A DNA stretch of 64,000 bases from CAIZQW01 sp037133395 (GTDB lineage: Bacteria > Verrucomicrobiota > Kiritimatiellia > RFP12 > UBA1067): assembly GCA_037133395.1 (NCBI GenBank), contig JBAXOG010000001.1, positions 1 through 64,000 on the forward strand. The letters are read 5' to 3'. Each line of letters starts with the position of its first letter. Positions within the stretch are counted from its first letter, which is position 1. Shown piece by piece: positions 16,671 to 24,716 of this stretch. The notes beneath the pieces are model-generated. The model did not search any database. It was not told the origin of the DNA and saw only the letters and a list, made by a program, of their open reading frames with translations. Made by a program: the position numbers and the translations under genes.

Positions 16671-19483
16671 CGTTGAATTTCGGAACATTCTATCACCTTC
16701 CGATAATCCACTTCGATACGCTTCGCGAGTTCTTCTTGGACATTTGCGAAGCACGCGAGTATCTGCTTATAGTCCGGGTCATCCTTGGACGTGAACTGTC
16801 CCTTGGATAACGGAATAGCAAGGAATGGGTTCTTTTCAGGATGATCGAGGCGTACATAGAACGTTTCCGGCAGTTCAAATTTGCGACGCGAGGCAATCTC
16901 CTTCAATGTTTCATCCAGTTTGGACGGCAATACTCTCCGGCAACCTGGCAAATAGGTCTGCAAGGATTGTGACGTGCCGTAGTAAGGCACATTCAGATCA
17001 ATCCACATCAAGATGCGGAGTCGTTCATCGGCACTCAGTTCCACGCGCTTACTTCCATCTGGGCGTAAATGTCCGGAGACAACCACATCCGCCAATTTGC
17101 TGACAGGAGATCCCCAACTTTTCGGCTGAATCTTCAAGATATTCGCCTCGCATCCATTATACGTAGTAATCCAGGATGTATAGGGATTGCCCTTGCCTTT
17201 GTTGGGTCCCCAATAATCTGTATTCTTGGAGGCAGAAATGCTATCCAGCCGGGCAAGATTTTCGTATGCGACGTTAAAGAAGTCGGTACGATCGCCCGTG
17301 AGTTCGGGGTTGGGCGACTTATCCGTGTTTCCATTGTGACAACGTACACAATGTTTGTCCAACACAGGCTGGACAATCCGCGGGAAGCTGAAGCCATGTT
17401 CAGCGCCCCATGTTGGAGGGGTCAATTTTTCTGGTGCACGCGATGCAGCCATGGAGCGCCCTTTGCTCGTAATGATTGTCGGAGATACATAGTTGCGGTC
17501 TGCGTGGCAGCCGATGCAACTCTGCTTTTCGCCGGGCATGAAATGGGTAAAGGTGCGCATGCGCTGGACTGCGCGGCCTTCAGCATCGAGCGGAAGGAAG
17601 TATATCGGCACATTCGAAGGAGCACGGAAATGCGCCGAGCCATCGGCCTCCACGGTGGCAAAGCCCCAGACCCTCTTGGGCGCGTATGTCGCGGCACAGG
17701 AGACAACCGGGAACTGGAAGCCGAATTGGCGGCGCGCAGTTTCGGCGCGAATATCCTTCTCCATCTCCTGAACAATCGCAATGCGTTTGATCTCTCCTGG
17801 TTTCACGAAGCCTTCCAGACCAACAGTGACATTGTGCATGACAATATCAGCCCAGGGCTCTGCATTTTTTTCAACACGATACGGCCGAGGCGTCTGCGGC
17901 ATCGCACGCGGACGGATGGGTTGCGGCGAATAGAACCCCACGCCTCTTTCGGGCGTACGGAGAGCAACATCCAAGGTTCCCTTATAGTCGCGCAACAAGA
18001 TCGTGCCTTTCTTAGATACGAGGTAATAATTACTATCCACCGGGAAAGGGCTTTCATACGGACCACGCAGGGCATCGCCTGCGCCTGCGTCTTCAACTTT
18101 TCCAACCGGAACATCTGGCGTCAAGTTCGTGATAGCCTCCTGCGCATTGCCCCCCTTAGTCAAATCCAGCAACCCAATCGCACCCCGGCAGGGACCGATG
18201 TGGCTCGTCATGACGCAAAGAATTTTTCCTGGCGCGCCTGGAATGTCCTTCGCCTCCATAAAGGTCGCCGGACAGAGCACGCGATTGCCAAAGACACCTG
18301 CCAGCGAAGTCCCGTCCGGATTAATCGCCCACAGCGACTGGATGGGGATAGCCGGGCGGTCAACATATTCCCAGCGACTGAAGAGGATGCGTCCATCGGT
18401 CATGATGGAGGGTGTAAAGTCTGTCAAATAATTCGCTGAAAGACGAAGCGCATTTTTTCCGTCGCGGTCCGCACGGAAGAGGACAGGCGAAGTACTGGTC
18501 CAGCAATAGGCAAAAGCAGGCTTTCGATCAGACATGAAGGCGATTCCGCCATCCGGCAACCAGCAGGCGTTCATGTTGTTTGACTTCTCGGCCACCACTT
18601 TTTCCAGTCCGGTTCCATCCACATTGATCCGCCAGATTTCGAAAGGCACCTTCATTGTCCGTTTCCAGGAGAAGAGAATTTGCTGACCGTCATACGAAAC
18701 CTGACAATCAAGGATGACGCCTTCGGCGGCATCTACCAATAACGTCAATGTGCCATCCGTGACGTTTAACCGATAAAGTCCGCCTCCCTGTCCAAGCCCC
18801 TCTACATGATACGTATACACATGCGATGGATTGAGGGGTTTTCTTTGAATAACAACAAGAGAATCAAACCCCAGCTTCCCTTGAATCATTGTCGCAGCCA
18901 TCTGCTTGGATGATTCACTTTTAGACAGGTTACTTTCATACGCTTGATGCGCAAGTTTATCAAACTCAACCGGCGAGACAAGGGCAGGGAATATCATCAC
19001 TTCCGCCGCCCCCGGATTAAAGCCTCCCCCCTGCTTAAATGCCATCCGAAGTTTGCTGACCGTCCGCGTCTCGGGAAGCGTGATGCGCTGCGGACCGTGC
19101 TTCTTTTCAAAAGAGGCTGAGGCGAAAGCGTTTGTCTCATCATTGCAAAAGACATCACATGCGCGCCAGCACTCATCCACAAAAAAGGCCGTACGCCCAA
19201 AATAGAGAAGCTCGCGAACCTGAACAGGATTTTTCCATTCGAAGGTGAGTGTCGCACCCTTCGCATGTGTACTTCCGACAACGGCCCACGCCTCATTCAT
19301 ATCTTTGGATCCAAGTTCATCAGAAATTTTACCGTCAGCCGCAAATTTCGCCGCATATTCAGCGTTGTATTCAGAATCGGCCGTCACCGTAGCAGAGCGA
19401 GCTAGGTTATCAGGTATGATTTGGACCCCGAATCCGTTGCTTGCTCCTATTATAACAACTGAAAGCACAAATAATCTTAGCAT
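16664..19483 (-). CDS. Exported HzsA-like PD40 protein with two c-heme motifs and an N-terminal discoidin-like domain
   Basis: 939 residues. A signal peptide at 1-19 precedes a discoidin/F5-8C-like beta domain (about 25-170). Next is a WD/PD40-type propeller region with repeats such as DGGIAFMSDRK and DGRILFSRWEYVDRP (about 210-500), then a region with two CxxCH motifs, CIGCH at 656-660 and CVRCH at 712-716. This architecture is that of hydrazine-synthase alpha-subunit-like proteins, common in PVC genomes that do not make hydrazine. It is likely periplasmic or surface-exposed. The role may be carbohydrate-linked or redox, but this is not established. A shorter relative without the discoidin domain is at 34.2-36.5 kb. 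Confidence 0.75.
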   Translation of the reverse strand: MLRLFVLSVVIIGASNGFGVQIIPDNLARSATVTADSEYNAEYAAKFAADGKISDELGSKDMNEAWAVVGSTHAKGATLTFEWKNPVQVRELLYFGRTAFFVDECWRACDVFCNDETNAFASASFEKKHGPQRITLPETRTVSKLRMAFKQGGGFNPGAAEVMIFPALVSPVEFDKLAHQAYESNLSKSESSKQMAATMIQGKLGFDSLVVIQRKPLNPSHVYTYHVEGLGQGGGLYRLNVTDGTLTLLVDAAEGVILDCQVSYDGQQILFSWKRTMKVPFEIWRINVDGTGLEKVVAEKSNNMNACWLPDGGIAFMSDRKPAFAYCWTSTSPVLFRADRDGKNALRLSANYLTDFTPSIMTDGRILFSRWEYVDRPAIPIQSLWAINPDGTSLAGVFGNRVLCPATFMEAKDIPGAPGKILCVMTSHIGPCRGAIGLLDLTKGGNAQEAITNLTPDVPVGKVEDAGAGDALRGPYESPFPVDSNYYLVSKKGTILLRDYKGTLDVALRTPERGVGFYSPQPIRPRAMPQTPRPYRVEKNAEPWADIVMHNVTVGLEGFVKPGEIKRIAIVQEMEKDIRAETARRQFGFQFPVVSCAATYAPKRVWGFATVEADGSAHFRAPSNVPIYFLPLDAEGRAVQRMRTFTHFMPGEKQSCIGCHADRNYVSPTIITSKGRSMAASRAPEKLTPPTWGAEHGFSFPRIVQPVLDKHCVRCHNGNTDKSPNPELTGDRTDFFNVAYENLARLDSISASKNTDYWGPNKGKGNPYTSWITTYNGCEANILKIQPKSWGSPVSKLADVVVSGHLRPDGSKRVELSADERLRILMWIDLNVPYYGTSQSLQTYLPGCRRVLPSKLDETLKEIASRRKFELPETFYVRLDHPEKNPFLAIPLSKGQFTSKDDPDYKQILACFANVQEELAKRIEVDYRKVIECSEIQRY

Positions 19484-19679
19484 CGCCCCCCACCCCTCTC
19501 GCTACTCTATTAAAAAGAATGACCAATCACGGTTAAAGCATAACATATTTTTGTTATGCGTCCAGTCTCATAAAGTGGCAAAAGAAAATTTCGTTTTTTT
19601 GGCAAGAACCATGGACTAGAAAGTCCGTGCCCCTGTGGAGAATTGGAATAGCCAATGGAGTAACTTTTTAAATTAAACA
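19484..19679. other. Gene-free stretch upstream of the HzsA-like gene
   Basis: An A/T-rich stretch with no coding sequence I can support. It should contain the minus-strand promoter of the HzsA-like gene, but no convincing -35/-10 pair was found. No RNA gene is recognised. Confidence 0.5.
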
Positions 19680-19713
19680 TTTAACGCTCAACGCCCAACT
19701 CTTAACGCTCAAG
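19680..19713. repeat. Intergenic repeat, GAGCGTTAA/CGTTGAGC family, copy 2 (inverted)
   Basis: TTTAACGCTCAACGCC and ACTCTTAACGCTCAAG are the reverse complement, with a few substitutions, of the repeat at 15971-16001. This copy ends directly before a sigma-54-type promoter. Confidence 0.65.
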
Positions 19714-19718
19714 TTACA

Positions 19719-19737
19719 GTTGGCACGACCCTTGCAT
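19719..19737 (+). promoter_or_regulatory. Sigma-54 (RpoN) promoter
   Basis: TTGGCACGACCCTTGCA fits the -24/-12 consensus TGGCAC-N5-TTGC with the correct GG to GC spacing (GG at 19722-19723, GC at 19734-19735). Transcription would start near 19747 and run rightward. Such promoters need an enhancer-binding activator; no activator gene is seen in the window. Confidence 0.75.
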
Positions 19738-19746
19738 TAATGTTTA

Positions 19747-19925
19747 TAGCTTTTGCGGATTTTATGAGTTAAAGCATAACAGGCAGGGATAAAATAACCA
19801 TTCTGCTTGATAAAGAGCCAGGAAAAGGACATAGCTGTGAATACAGTGATACGCACTTCAAGCGAAAAACTGCGTTCGACAGTAAGCACATAGGCCACGT
19901 CGGGGGACGTGGCTTATTGCTTTTT
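19747..19925 (+). ncRNA. Candidate sigma-54-dependent small RNA
   Basis: A transcript of about 180 nt is bounded by the sigma-54 promoter at 19719-19737 and a strong hairpin terminator at 19894-19925. It contains no long ORF. The only translatable candidate is a GTG-initiated 18-codon frame at 19837-19893, preceded by AAAGGAC and ending at the base before the terminator stem. It may therefore be a regulatory RNA, a leader-peptide transcript or both. No known RNA family is recognised. Confidence 0.5.
19894..19925 (+). terminator. Rho-independent terminator of the candidate small RNA
   Basis: GCCACGTC and GACGTGGC pair perfectly (8 bp) around GGGG, followed by TTATTGCTTTTT. It terminates transcription before the infA promoter. 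Confidence 0.85.
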
Positions 19926-19967
19926 AGCACGCACCCGAAAAAAAAATAAAATCCTCAATGCGAGGAC

Positions 19968-19996
19968 TTGTCAATCAACTGCGTGCGTGGTACACT
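19968..19996 (+). promoter_or_regulatory. Sigma-70-type promoter of infA
   Basis: TTGTCA and TACACT are separated by 17 bases, giving a leader of about 35 bases before infA with CGGAG close to its ATG. Confidence 0.7.
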
Positions 19997-20038
19997 TATT
20001 CACTGTGTCTATCGTGTAATTAACTGAAACGGAGATTT

Positions 20039-20260
20039 ATGCCGAGTGATGATGCAATTGAGGTGATCGGAACGGTTGTGAAGGTCCTGCCCGCGACAAT
20101 GTACAAAGTAAAATTGGAAAACGGACATGAAATTCTTGCGCATATTTCGGGCAAGATGAGAAAATTCTTTATTAAGATTGCAGCGGGCGACAAGGTGACG
20201 CTTGAGATTTCACCTTATGACTTGACCAAGGGACGTATTATCTATCGTCACAAAACATAA
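20039..20260 (+). CDS. infA: Translation initiation factor IF-1
   Basis: A 73-residue single OB-fold (S1-like) protein. IF-1 binds the ribosomal A site during initiation. The blocks IEVIGTVVKVLP, FKVxLENGHEILAHISGKMRK-like core and GDKVTLEISPYDLTKGRIIYR match the family from end to end. GGAG lies 5 bases before the ATG. It heads a translation and nucleotide cluster with pyrH and frr. Confidence 0.96.
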   Translation: MPSDDAIEVIGTVVKVLPATMYKVKLENGHEILAHISGKMRKFFIKIAAGDKVTLEISPYDLTKGRIIYRHKT

Positions 20261-20304
20261 GATGCCAAACAGTCGATGGCAGACACAGACAGAGACTTTT
20301 TTAA

Positions 20305-21042
20305 ATGACTACTGCTCTTAAATATAAACGTGTGGTATTGAAACTGAGTGGTGAAGTGCTCGGAAACAAGGCGACAGGCGAATGCTTGGATCCGACTATT
20401 TTGGCATCGATGGCAAAGCGTGTTGCAAAAGTAGCTAAAATGGGTGTGCAGATTGGCATTGTATTGGGCGGCGGAAATATTTTCCGTGGACTCAAGGGTC
20501 AATCCAAAGGCGTGAACCGAACGACCGGGGACAACATGGGCATGCTCGCGACCATCATCAACGGCTTAGCCATGCAGGATGCGCTGGAGCAACTGGGCAT
20601 GGATACGCGTGTCCAGACCGCCATTGACATGCAAAAGGTGGCGGAACCCTTTATTCAACGAAGAGCATTGCGACATCTTGAAAAGGGACGTATCGTAATT
20701 TTTGCAGGTGGAACCGGAAACCCTTATTTCAGTACCGACTCCGCAGCAGCATTGCGTGCAAGTGAAATAGGCGCAGAAGTTCTATTGAAGGCGACAAAGG
20801 TCGATGGCGTTTACACAGCAGACCCGAATCTTGATCCCACAGCGACGCGCTATGATCGCGTCTCCTACGAAGACGCGCTGACTAAGCGTTTAAAAGTTAT
20901 GGACTCTGCAGCATTCGCGCTGTGCATGGACAACAAGATCCCCATTGTTGTCTTTGACTTTTTTGATGACGAGGCTCTTGAGCGCATTGTACGCGGGGAG
21001 ACCATCGGCACATTGGTGAGTGATTGCGTAAGCAAAGGTTAA
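20305..21042 (+). CDS. pyrH: Uridylate kinase
   Basis: UMP kinase of the amino-acid-kinase fold, making UDP from UMP for pyrimidine nucleotide synthesis. Family blocks are RVVLKLSGEVL, IGIVLGGGNIFRG, the MGMLATIINGLAMQDAL segment, GGTGNPYFSTDSAAALRA and LLKATKVDGVYTADP. The 245-residue length is normal. The arrangement pyrH-frr is conserved across many bacteria and supports the call. Confidence 0.97.
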   Translation: MTTALKYKRVVLKLSGEVLGNKATGECLDPTILASMAKRVAKVAKMGVQIGIVLGGGNIFRGLKGQSKGVNRTTGDNMGMLATIINGLAMQDALEQLGMDTRVQTAIDMQKVAEPFIQRRALRHLEKGRIVIFAGGTGNPYFSTDSAAALRASEIGAEVLLKATKVDGVYTADPNLDPTATRYDRVSYEDALTKRLKVMDSAAFALCMDNKIPIVVFDFFDDEALERIVRGETIGTLVSDCVSKG

Positions 21043-21067
21043 GATAGTCTAAGGAGAAAAAAGGATT

Positions 21068-21631
21068 ATGCAAACAGTTAGCGATGTTTTAAAAGACGCA
21101 AATGTAAAGATGGACAATACGATGCGCATGCTGAAGGATCAGTTTGCGGGTCTGCGGACAGGTAAGGCTTCTCCCGCATTAGTGGACAGTGTCCAGGTTC
21201 CCTATTACGGAACCCCTACGCGCTTGCGCGATCTTGCCAACATTTCAACGCCGGAACCACGCTTAATAACCATCAGCCCGTATGACCCGACTGTACTGGG
21301 TGAGATTGAAAAAGCTATTTTAGCAGCCAATTTAGGCGTCACGCCCCAAAGCGATGGACGACTCGTCCGCATCCGTATTCCCGAACTGAACGAAGAGCGC
21401 CGCAAAGAAATCGTAAAGGTTGCCAAGACGCGCGCCGAAGAAGCACGTGTAGCCATTCGCAACGTCCGCCGCGATGGAAATGACCTGATCAAAGCGTTGC
21501 AAAAGGACGGGAAGATGACCGAAGATGAACGCGATCGCGGTTTGACGGACGTACAAAAGGCAACTGATTTGCATATTGCAAAGATTGACACCGAATTGAG
21601 AAATAAAGAAGCTGAAGTCATGGCTGTTTAA
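21068..21631 (+). CDS. frr: Ribosome recycling factor
   Basis: 187 residues, the usual RRF size. It splits post-termination ribosomes with EF-G. Diagnostic segments are LRTGKASPALVDSVQVPYYGTPTRL, SPYDPTVLGEIEKAI, DGRLVRIRIPELNEERRKEIVK and the C-terminal helix ending EVMAV. An AAGGAG-like site precedes the ATG. It follows pyrH by 25 bases. Confidence 0.97.
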   Translation: MQTVSDVLKDANVKMDNTMRMLKDQFAGLRTGKASPALVDSVQVPYYGTPTRLRDLANISTPEPRLITISPYDPTVLGEIEKAILAANLGVTPQSDGRLVRIRIPELNEERRKEIVKVAKTRAEEARVAIRNVRRDGNDLIKALQKDGKMTEDERDRGLTDVQKATDLHIAKIDTELRNKEAEVMAV

Positions 21632-21649
21632 GACAGAAGGAGATTCATC

Positions 21650-22561
21650 ATGGACGAGCAAACTCTACCGACTATTCCTCCGAAAGCCACACCGATGGGC
21701 GTACAAGGAGCGCCACGCCCCATTACCGTGCGTCTAAAACCGATTGCCCCGTTCTCTGCAACACCAGAAGGAACAGGTTCACCCGTTCCGCCCAATGCGC
21801 CTGTATCTGCCGATGCCGCCACGGTAAGACTTCGCCCGGTTTCGCCTTCAACAACCGCACAGCTCTCCCCTGGAGGAACGGCATCAAGCACATCTCAAAT
21901 TGCAGCAACCCTACAAGCTGCAAAATCAAAAACCTCGCGCATCTCTCTAGATTCCGCAATCGGCGTAGCGACATCAATTCCTATTTCGCCATCAGATAAC
22001 TCGGCTCCCAAGACCATTCGTCTCAAACGTCCGACAGATCTGACCACTCCTGGGGCAGTCGCTCAATTCCCGATTTCTCCGCTGACTACGAAAGCGGCCG
22101 CGGCTACAATTATTCCGCCTCCGGCAACCCGATCTCCCACAACGGCGATTCGACAGACATCACGGATTCCTGATTCCGTTATTCCGACTGAATCATCGAT
22201 TACCCCTGCACCCGCGGATACCTCAACCGTCACTCAGAAAAAGACATTGAAAATCCGTCGTCCTGGCGCACCCAATGCTCTCGCTGTTACATCCGAATCT
22301 GCTGAAGGCGACTCGGAGTCAGTGGATGACATCCAGATGACTCCCATCTCCGAAATTGAAGCTAATGATGCACCGATTTCGAAGGGGTACAAGGCTTTCA
22401 CGGTCGCCTCCCTTATCTTCGCATCGGTAGCCGCGATTCTTTTGGTCGTACTGAACTGGTGCTTGGCTGCTGATACGATTGCCCCCCTGGCAGACAAGAA
22501 TGCATCCGCTTCCATTGCTGCCAGCGTGGAGATCAATTGGCCGGGTAAGTTCGTCCAATAA
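21650..22561 (+). CDS. Pro/Thr/Ser-rich protein with TVRLRP-type repeats and one C-terminal membrane helix
   Basis: I do not recognise a named family. The 303-residue product is mostly disordered and rich in Pro, Thr, Ser and Ala. It carries a spaced short motif: TVRLKP (26-31), TVRLRP (58-63), TIRLKRP (near 121) and TLKIRRP (near 200). A single hydrophobic helix of about 22 residues (VASLIFASVAAILLVVLNW) lies near the C-terminus, leaving a short extracytoplasmic tail. The basic-hydrophobic motifs look like docking peptides, which is inference. It follows frr by 18 bases with AAGGAG upstream and ends at a strong terminator. Confidence 0.75.
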   Translation: MDEQTLPTIPPKATPMGVQGAPRPITVRLKPIAPFSATPEGTGSPVPPNAPVSADAATVRLRPVSPSTTAQLSPGGTASSTSQIAATLQAAKSKTSRISLDSAIGVATSIPISPSDNSAPKTIRLKRPTDLTTPGAVAQFPISPLTTKAAAATIIPPPATRSPTTAIRQTSRIPDSVIPTESSITPAPADTSTVTQKKTLKIRRPGAPNALAVTSESAEGDSESVDDIQMTPISEIEANDAPISKGYKAFTVASLIFASVAAILLVVLNWCLAADTIAPLADKNASASIAASVEINWPGKFVQ

Positions 22562-22571
22562 TCGACCATTC

Positions 22572-22618
22572 AAAAAAAAGAGCCGCCTGCGACCTTCGCA
22601 GACGGCTCTTTTATTTTA
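22572..22618. terminator. Bidirectional Rho-independent terminator
   Basis: GAGCCG...CGGCTC outer arms and CTGCGA...TCGCAG inner arms form a long stem with one mismatch and a CCT loop. An A-run before and T-rich run after let it stop both the infA-side (+) and deoC-side (-) transcripts. Confidence 0.9.
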
Positions 22619-22661
22619 ACAGCAACGACAAGGGAGGCAGACGCCTCCCTATCACCTCACA

Positions 22662-23345
22662 TTAATATCCATCCCCAGCAGGCGCGCCGTCCAGGATCTT
22701 GTCGGCAGAGCCGACACCTAAACGATCAACACCCATCTTTGCAAACATCACGGCGCGTTCCCAGTCGCGGATACCGCCGGAAGGCTTGACCTTTGCACGA
22801 CCCTTGCAGGTCTTCAACATGACTTCGACTTGCTCAACCGTGGCCCCGTCGCCATTGAAGCCCGTGGAGGTCTTCACAAAATCCGCGCCAGCTTGAATGG
22901 TCAGCTCACACGCCTTGGCAACTTGTTCCAATGTCAGCAGGCAGGATTCCTGGATGACCTTGACCACAATGCCTTTCGGCTTCGCTACCGCAACAACAGC
23001 CTTGATGTCACGCACGACCCAGTCATAATCACCCGAGAGGAACTTGCCGATATTCATCACCATATCGAGTTCGTTGGCACCGTCTTCAATGGCCAGCTTA
23101 GCCTCCAGTGCCTTGACTTCCGGACGGCTTGCGCCATGAGGAAAGCCAATGACAACAGCGATCGTCGTGCCCGTACCCTTCACCAACGACGCAGCTAATG
23201 CCGTATCGCTTGGACGCACGCAGAGGTCGCCCACCTTCTTCGCAATGCACATCGCCGCATTCTTCCGAATGTCGTCATCCGTCATCGAGGGCTTCAGCAC
23301 CGCGTGATCCATCATCTTGCCAATCTGCTCTTTTGTAAATTCCAT
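22662..23345 (-). CDS. deoC: Deoxyribose-phosphate aldolase
   Basis: A class I aldolase that cleaves 2-deoxyribose 5-phosphate to glyceraldehyde 3-phosphate and acetaldehyde. The TIM-barrel blocks are MDHAVLKPSMT, CVRPSD, VVIGFPHGA, KVIQESCLLT, the Schiff-base Lys in FVKTSTGF, and VKPSGGIRDW. The 227-residue length is normal. It is the last gene of a catabolic cluster read from 31.2 kb and is separated from it by the four-helix-bundle gene and its repeats. It may act on the final phosphorylated product of that pathway or in nucleoside salvage. Confidence 0.92.
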   Translation of the reverse strand: MEFTKEQIGKMMDHAVLKPSMTDDDIRKNAAMCIAKKVGDLCVRPSDTALAASLVKGTGTTIAVVIGFPHGASRPEVKALEAKLAIEDGANELDMVMNIGKFLSGDYDWVVRDIKAVVAVAKPKGIVVKVIQESCLLTLEQVAKACELTIQAGADFVKTSTGFNGDGATVEQVEVMLKTCKGRAKVKPSGGIRDWERAVMFAKMGVDRLGVGSADKILDGAPAGDGY

Positions 23346-23366
23346 AGTTTTTTTCTCCGAAAAAAT

Positions 23367-23446
23367 AGTGTCAATAAGTTTAATCAGTGTCAGTAAGTGT
23401 CAATAAGTCTAAGAAGTGTCAGTAAGTTTTAATAGTTTCAGCAAGT
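23367..23446. repeat. Array of five AGTGTCARTAAGT units (left arm)
   Basis: Five copies of a 13-base word lie at 23367, 23386, 23396, 23415 and 23434, all in + orientation, the last slightly degenerate (AGTTTCAGCAAGT). They lie between the end of the four-helix-bundle gene and deoC. The reverse complement of the same word occurs on the other side of that gene. Confidence 0.85.
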
Positions 23447-23455
23447 CTAGAAATG

Positions 23456-23842
23456 CTACGATTTCTTTTCGTTCTCACGTGCTGTTCGTTGTACCGTAGT
23501 GAAGATCCGTAACAGCTCATCTGCTTCCTGAGCAAGAGGCTGAAATCGACTCTTAAGATCGACAGAAATACAGTTAAGCCGATTAATGAATTTCAACCAA
23601 AACAGGCTTTCTTTGCTTTCTTTAACAACGACAGAAATCTTATGAATAAAATCCGCTCGAGATTCTGGATGATTTGCTTCACTATAGTTTGCACCCATTG
23701 AGGTTGATGATTTTGTTAATTGATAAACAACAATCTTCAATACCTCCAATTGAGGCAACGTTGCCAATAAATTAACAACGTTGGCAGCAAACACAAGGAC
23801 ACGTTCTTCCAGTTCCTCTTTAAATTGCTGATTCGTCTTCAT
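23456..23842 (-). CDS. Four-helix-bundle protein (23S rRNA intervening-sequence/avd-like family)
   Basis: The 128-residue product carries the family core: KSSTSMGANYSEANHPESRADFIHK (as KSS...GANYSEA...SRADF) followed by KESKESLFWLKFI, in four amphipathic helices. Relatives are encoded inside 23S rRNA insertions in some bacteria and as accessory proteins of diversity-generating retroelements, where they bind nucleic acid. I chose ATG 23842: an upstream start at 23875 would add 11 residues (MSVSLEVSASS) that merely translate the flanking repeat. The gene is inserted between deoC and an SDR gene and is bracketed by inverted repeat arrays, suggesting it came as a unit. No reverse transcriptase or rRNA gene is nearby. 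Confidence 0.88.
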   Translation of the reverse strand: MKTNQQFKEELEERVLVFAANVVNLLATLPQLEVLKIVVYQLTKSSTSMGANYSEANHPESRADFIHKISVVVKESKESLFWLKFINRLNCISVDLKSRFQPLAQEADELLRIFTTVQRTARENEKKS

Positions 23843-23845
23843 ACT

Positions 23846-23886
23846 ACTTGCTGACACTTCCAAACTTACTGACACTTACTGACACT
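23846..23886. repeat. Array of three inverted AGTGTCARTAAGT units (right arm)
   Basis: ACTTGCTGACACT at 23846 and ACTTACTGACACT at 23864 and 23874 are reverse complements of the unit at 23367-23446. The array ends immediately before the upstream SDR stop codon and covers the region upstream of the four-helix-bundle start. Confidence 0.85.
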
Positions 23887-23896
23887 TCTTCCCTGT

Positions 23897-24691
23897 TTAC
23901 AGGGATAGACGTCCGCCTGAGATGTTGAGTGACTGTGCCGTGATGTAGTCCGAAGCGGACGAGCAGAGGTAAACCGTCGTATCGACGACATCCTCGATGC
24001 TGGCCAGACGACCCAGCGGAATCTTTGCCGAGAATCGCTTCACAACCTCTTCGCGCGCCTGCTTCATATTGTCGATATAGTTGGAGGACATAAAGGTCCA
24101 CACGCCTGTATTGTCCACCACGCCAGGACAGACACAGTTGACATTGATGTTGTCCTTCGCGAATTCGTACGCGAGTGCCTGTGTAAAGCTGATGATAGCG
24201 CCCTTAGCTGCACTGTAGTGACTGAGCAATGCCGAGCCATTTTTGCCGGATTGCGACGAGTAATTGACAATCTTGCCATACTTGGCAGCCTTCATGAAGG
24301 GCACTACGTGCTTGATGAAGAAGAAGGTGCCTTTGCAATTGACCGCAAATACAAAATCCCATTCCTTTTCCGTAATGGCTTCAATGGCATTCTGACCCGC
24401 CACACCTGCAACGTTCACGAGAATGTCAATCTTGTTGCTAAAACACTTCGCAGCTGCCTCCACAACGATCTTGACCTGCTCTTCGTTTGTGACGTCTGCA
24501 GCCAACCCTTCGACCGTATAACCCGCCTGCTTCAGTTCTGCCACGGTCGCATCAACGCCCTCCTTCTTGAGGTCGGTAATAAACACGCGCGCACCGCACT
24601 GCGCCAGCCCGGCAGCAACACTCTTGCCAATGGCACCGGCTGCGCCGGTTACAAGGGCTGTCTTTCCTTTAAAATCAAGGAAGTTATTCAT
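23897..24691 (-). CDS. Short-chain dehydrogenase/reductase
   Basis: A 264-residue classical SDR: TGAAGAIGKSVA cofactor loop near the N-terminus, NVAGVAG, and the catalytic Ser and Tyr-x3-Lys in NYSSQSGKNGSALLSHYSAAK. The C-terminal ISGGRLSL end is also typical. It oxidises or reduces a sugar, polyol or keto acid with NAD(P). The start at 24691 has GGAG upstream; a longer frame to 24838 would overlap the DeoR gene with non-family sequence. It is one of two SDRs in the cluster, and its substrate is unknown. Confidence 0.9.
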   Translation of the reverse strand: MNNFLDFKGKTALVTGAAGAIGKSVAAGLAQCGARVFITDLKKEGVDATVAELKQAGYTVEGLAADVTNEEQVKIVVEAAAKCFSNKIDILVNVAGVAGQNAIEAITEKEWDFVFAVNCKGTFFFIKHVVPFMKAAKYGKIVNYSSQSGKNGSALLSHYSAAKGAIISFTQALAYEFAKDNINVNCVCPGVVDNTGVWTFMSSNYIDNMKQAREEVVKRFSAKIPLGRLASIEDVVDTTVYLCSSASDYITAQSLNISGGRLSL

Positions 24692-24716
24692 TCTTCTGTT
24701 TCTCCTTTGTTTGTTA

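Noticed and set aside
17069..18439. 456-residue open frame on the + strand inside the HzsA-like gene
   Set aside because: It is entirely antisense to a well-supported exported protein, has no family features and lacks a ribosome-binding site.
19740..19772. 10-codon ATG frame at the start of the candidate small RNA
   Set aside because: Its start codon would lie upstream of, or at, the predicted transcription start, and it has no ribosome-binding site.
23367..23446. CRISPR-like repeat array
   Set aside because: The units are only 13 bases, partly overlapping and unevenly spaced. There are no spacer-length gaps and no cas genes.
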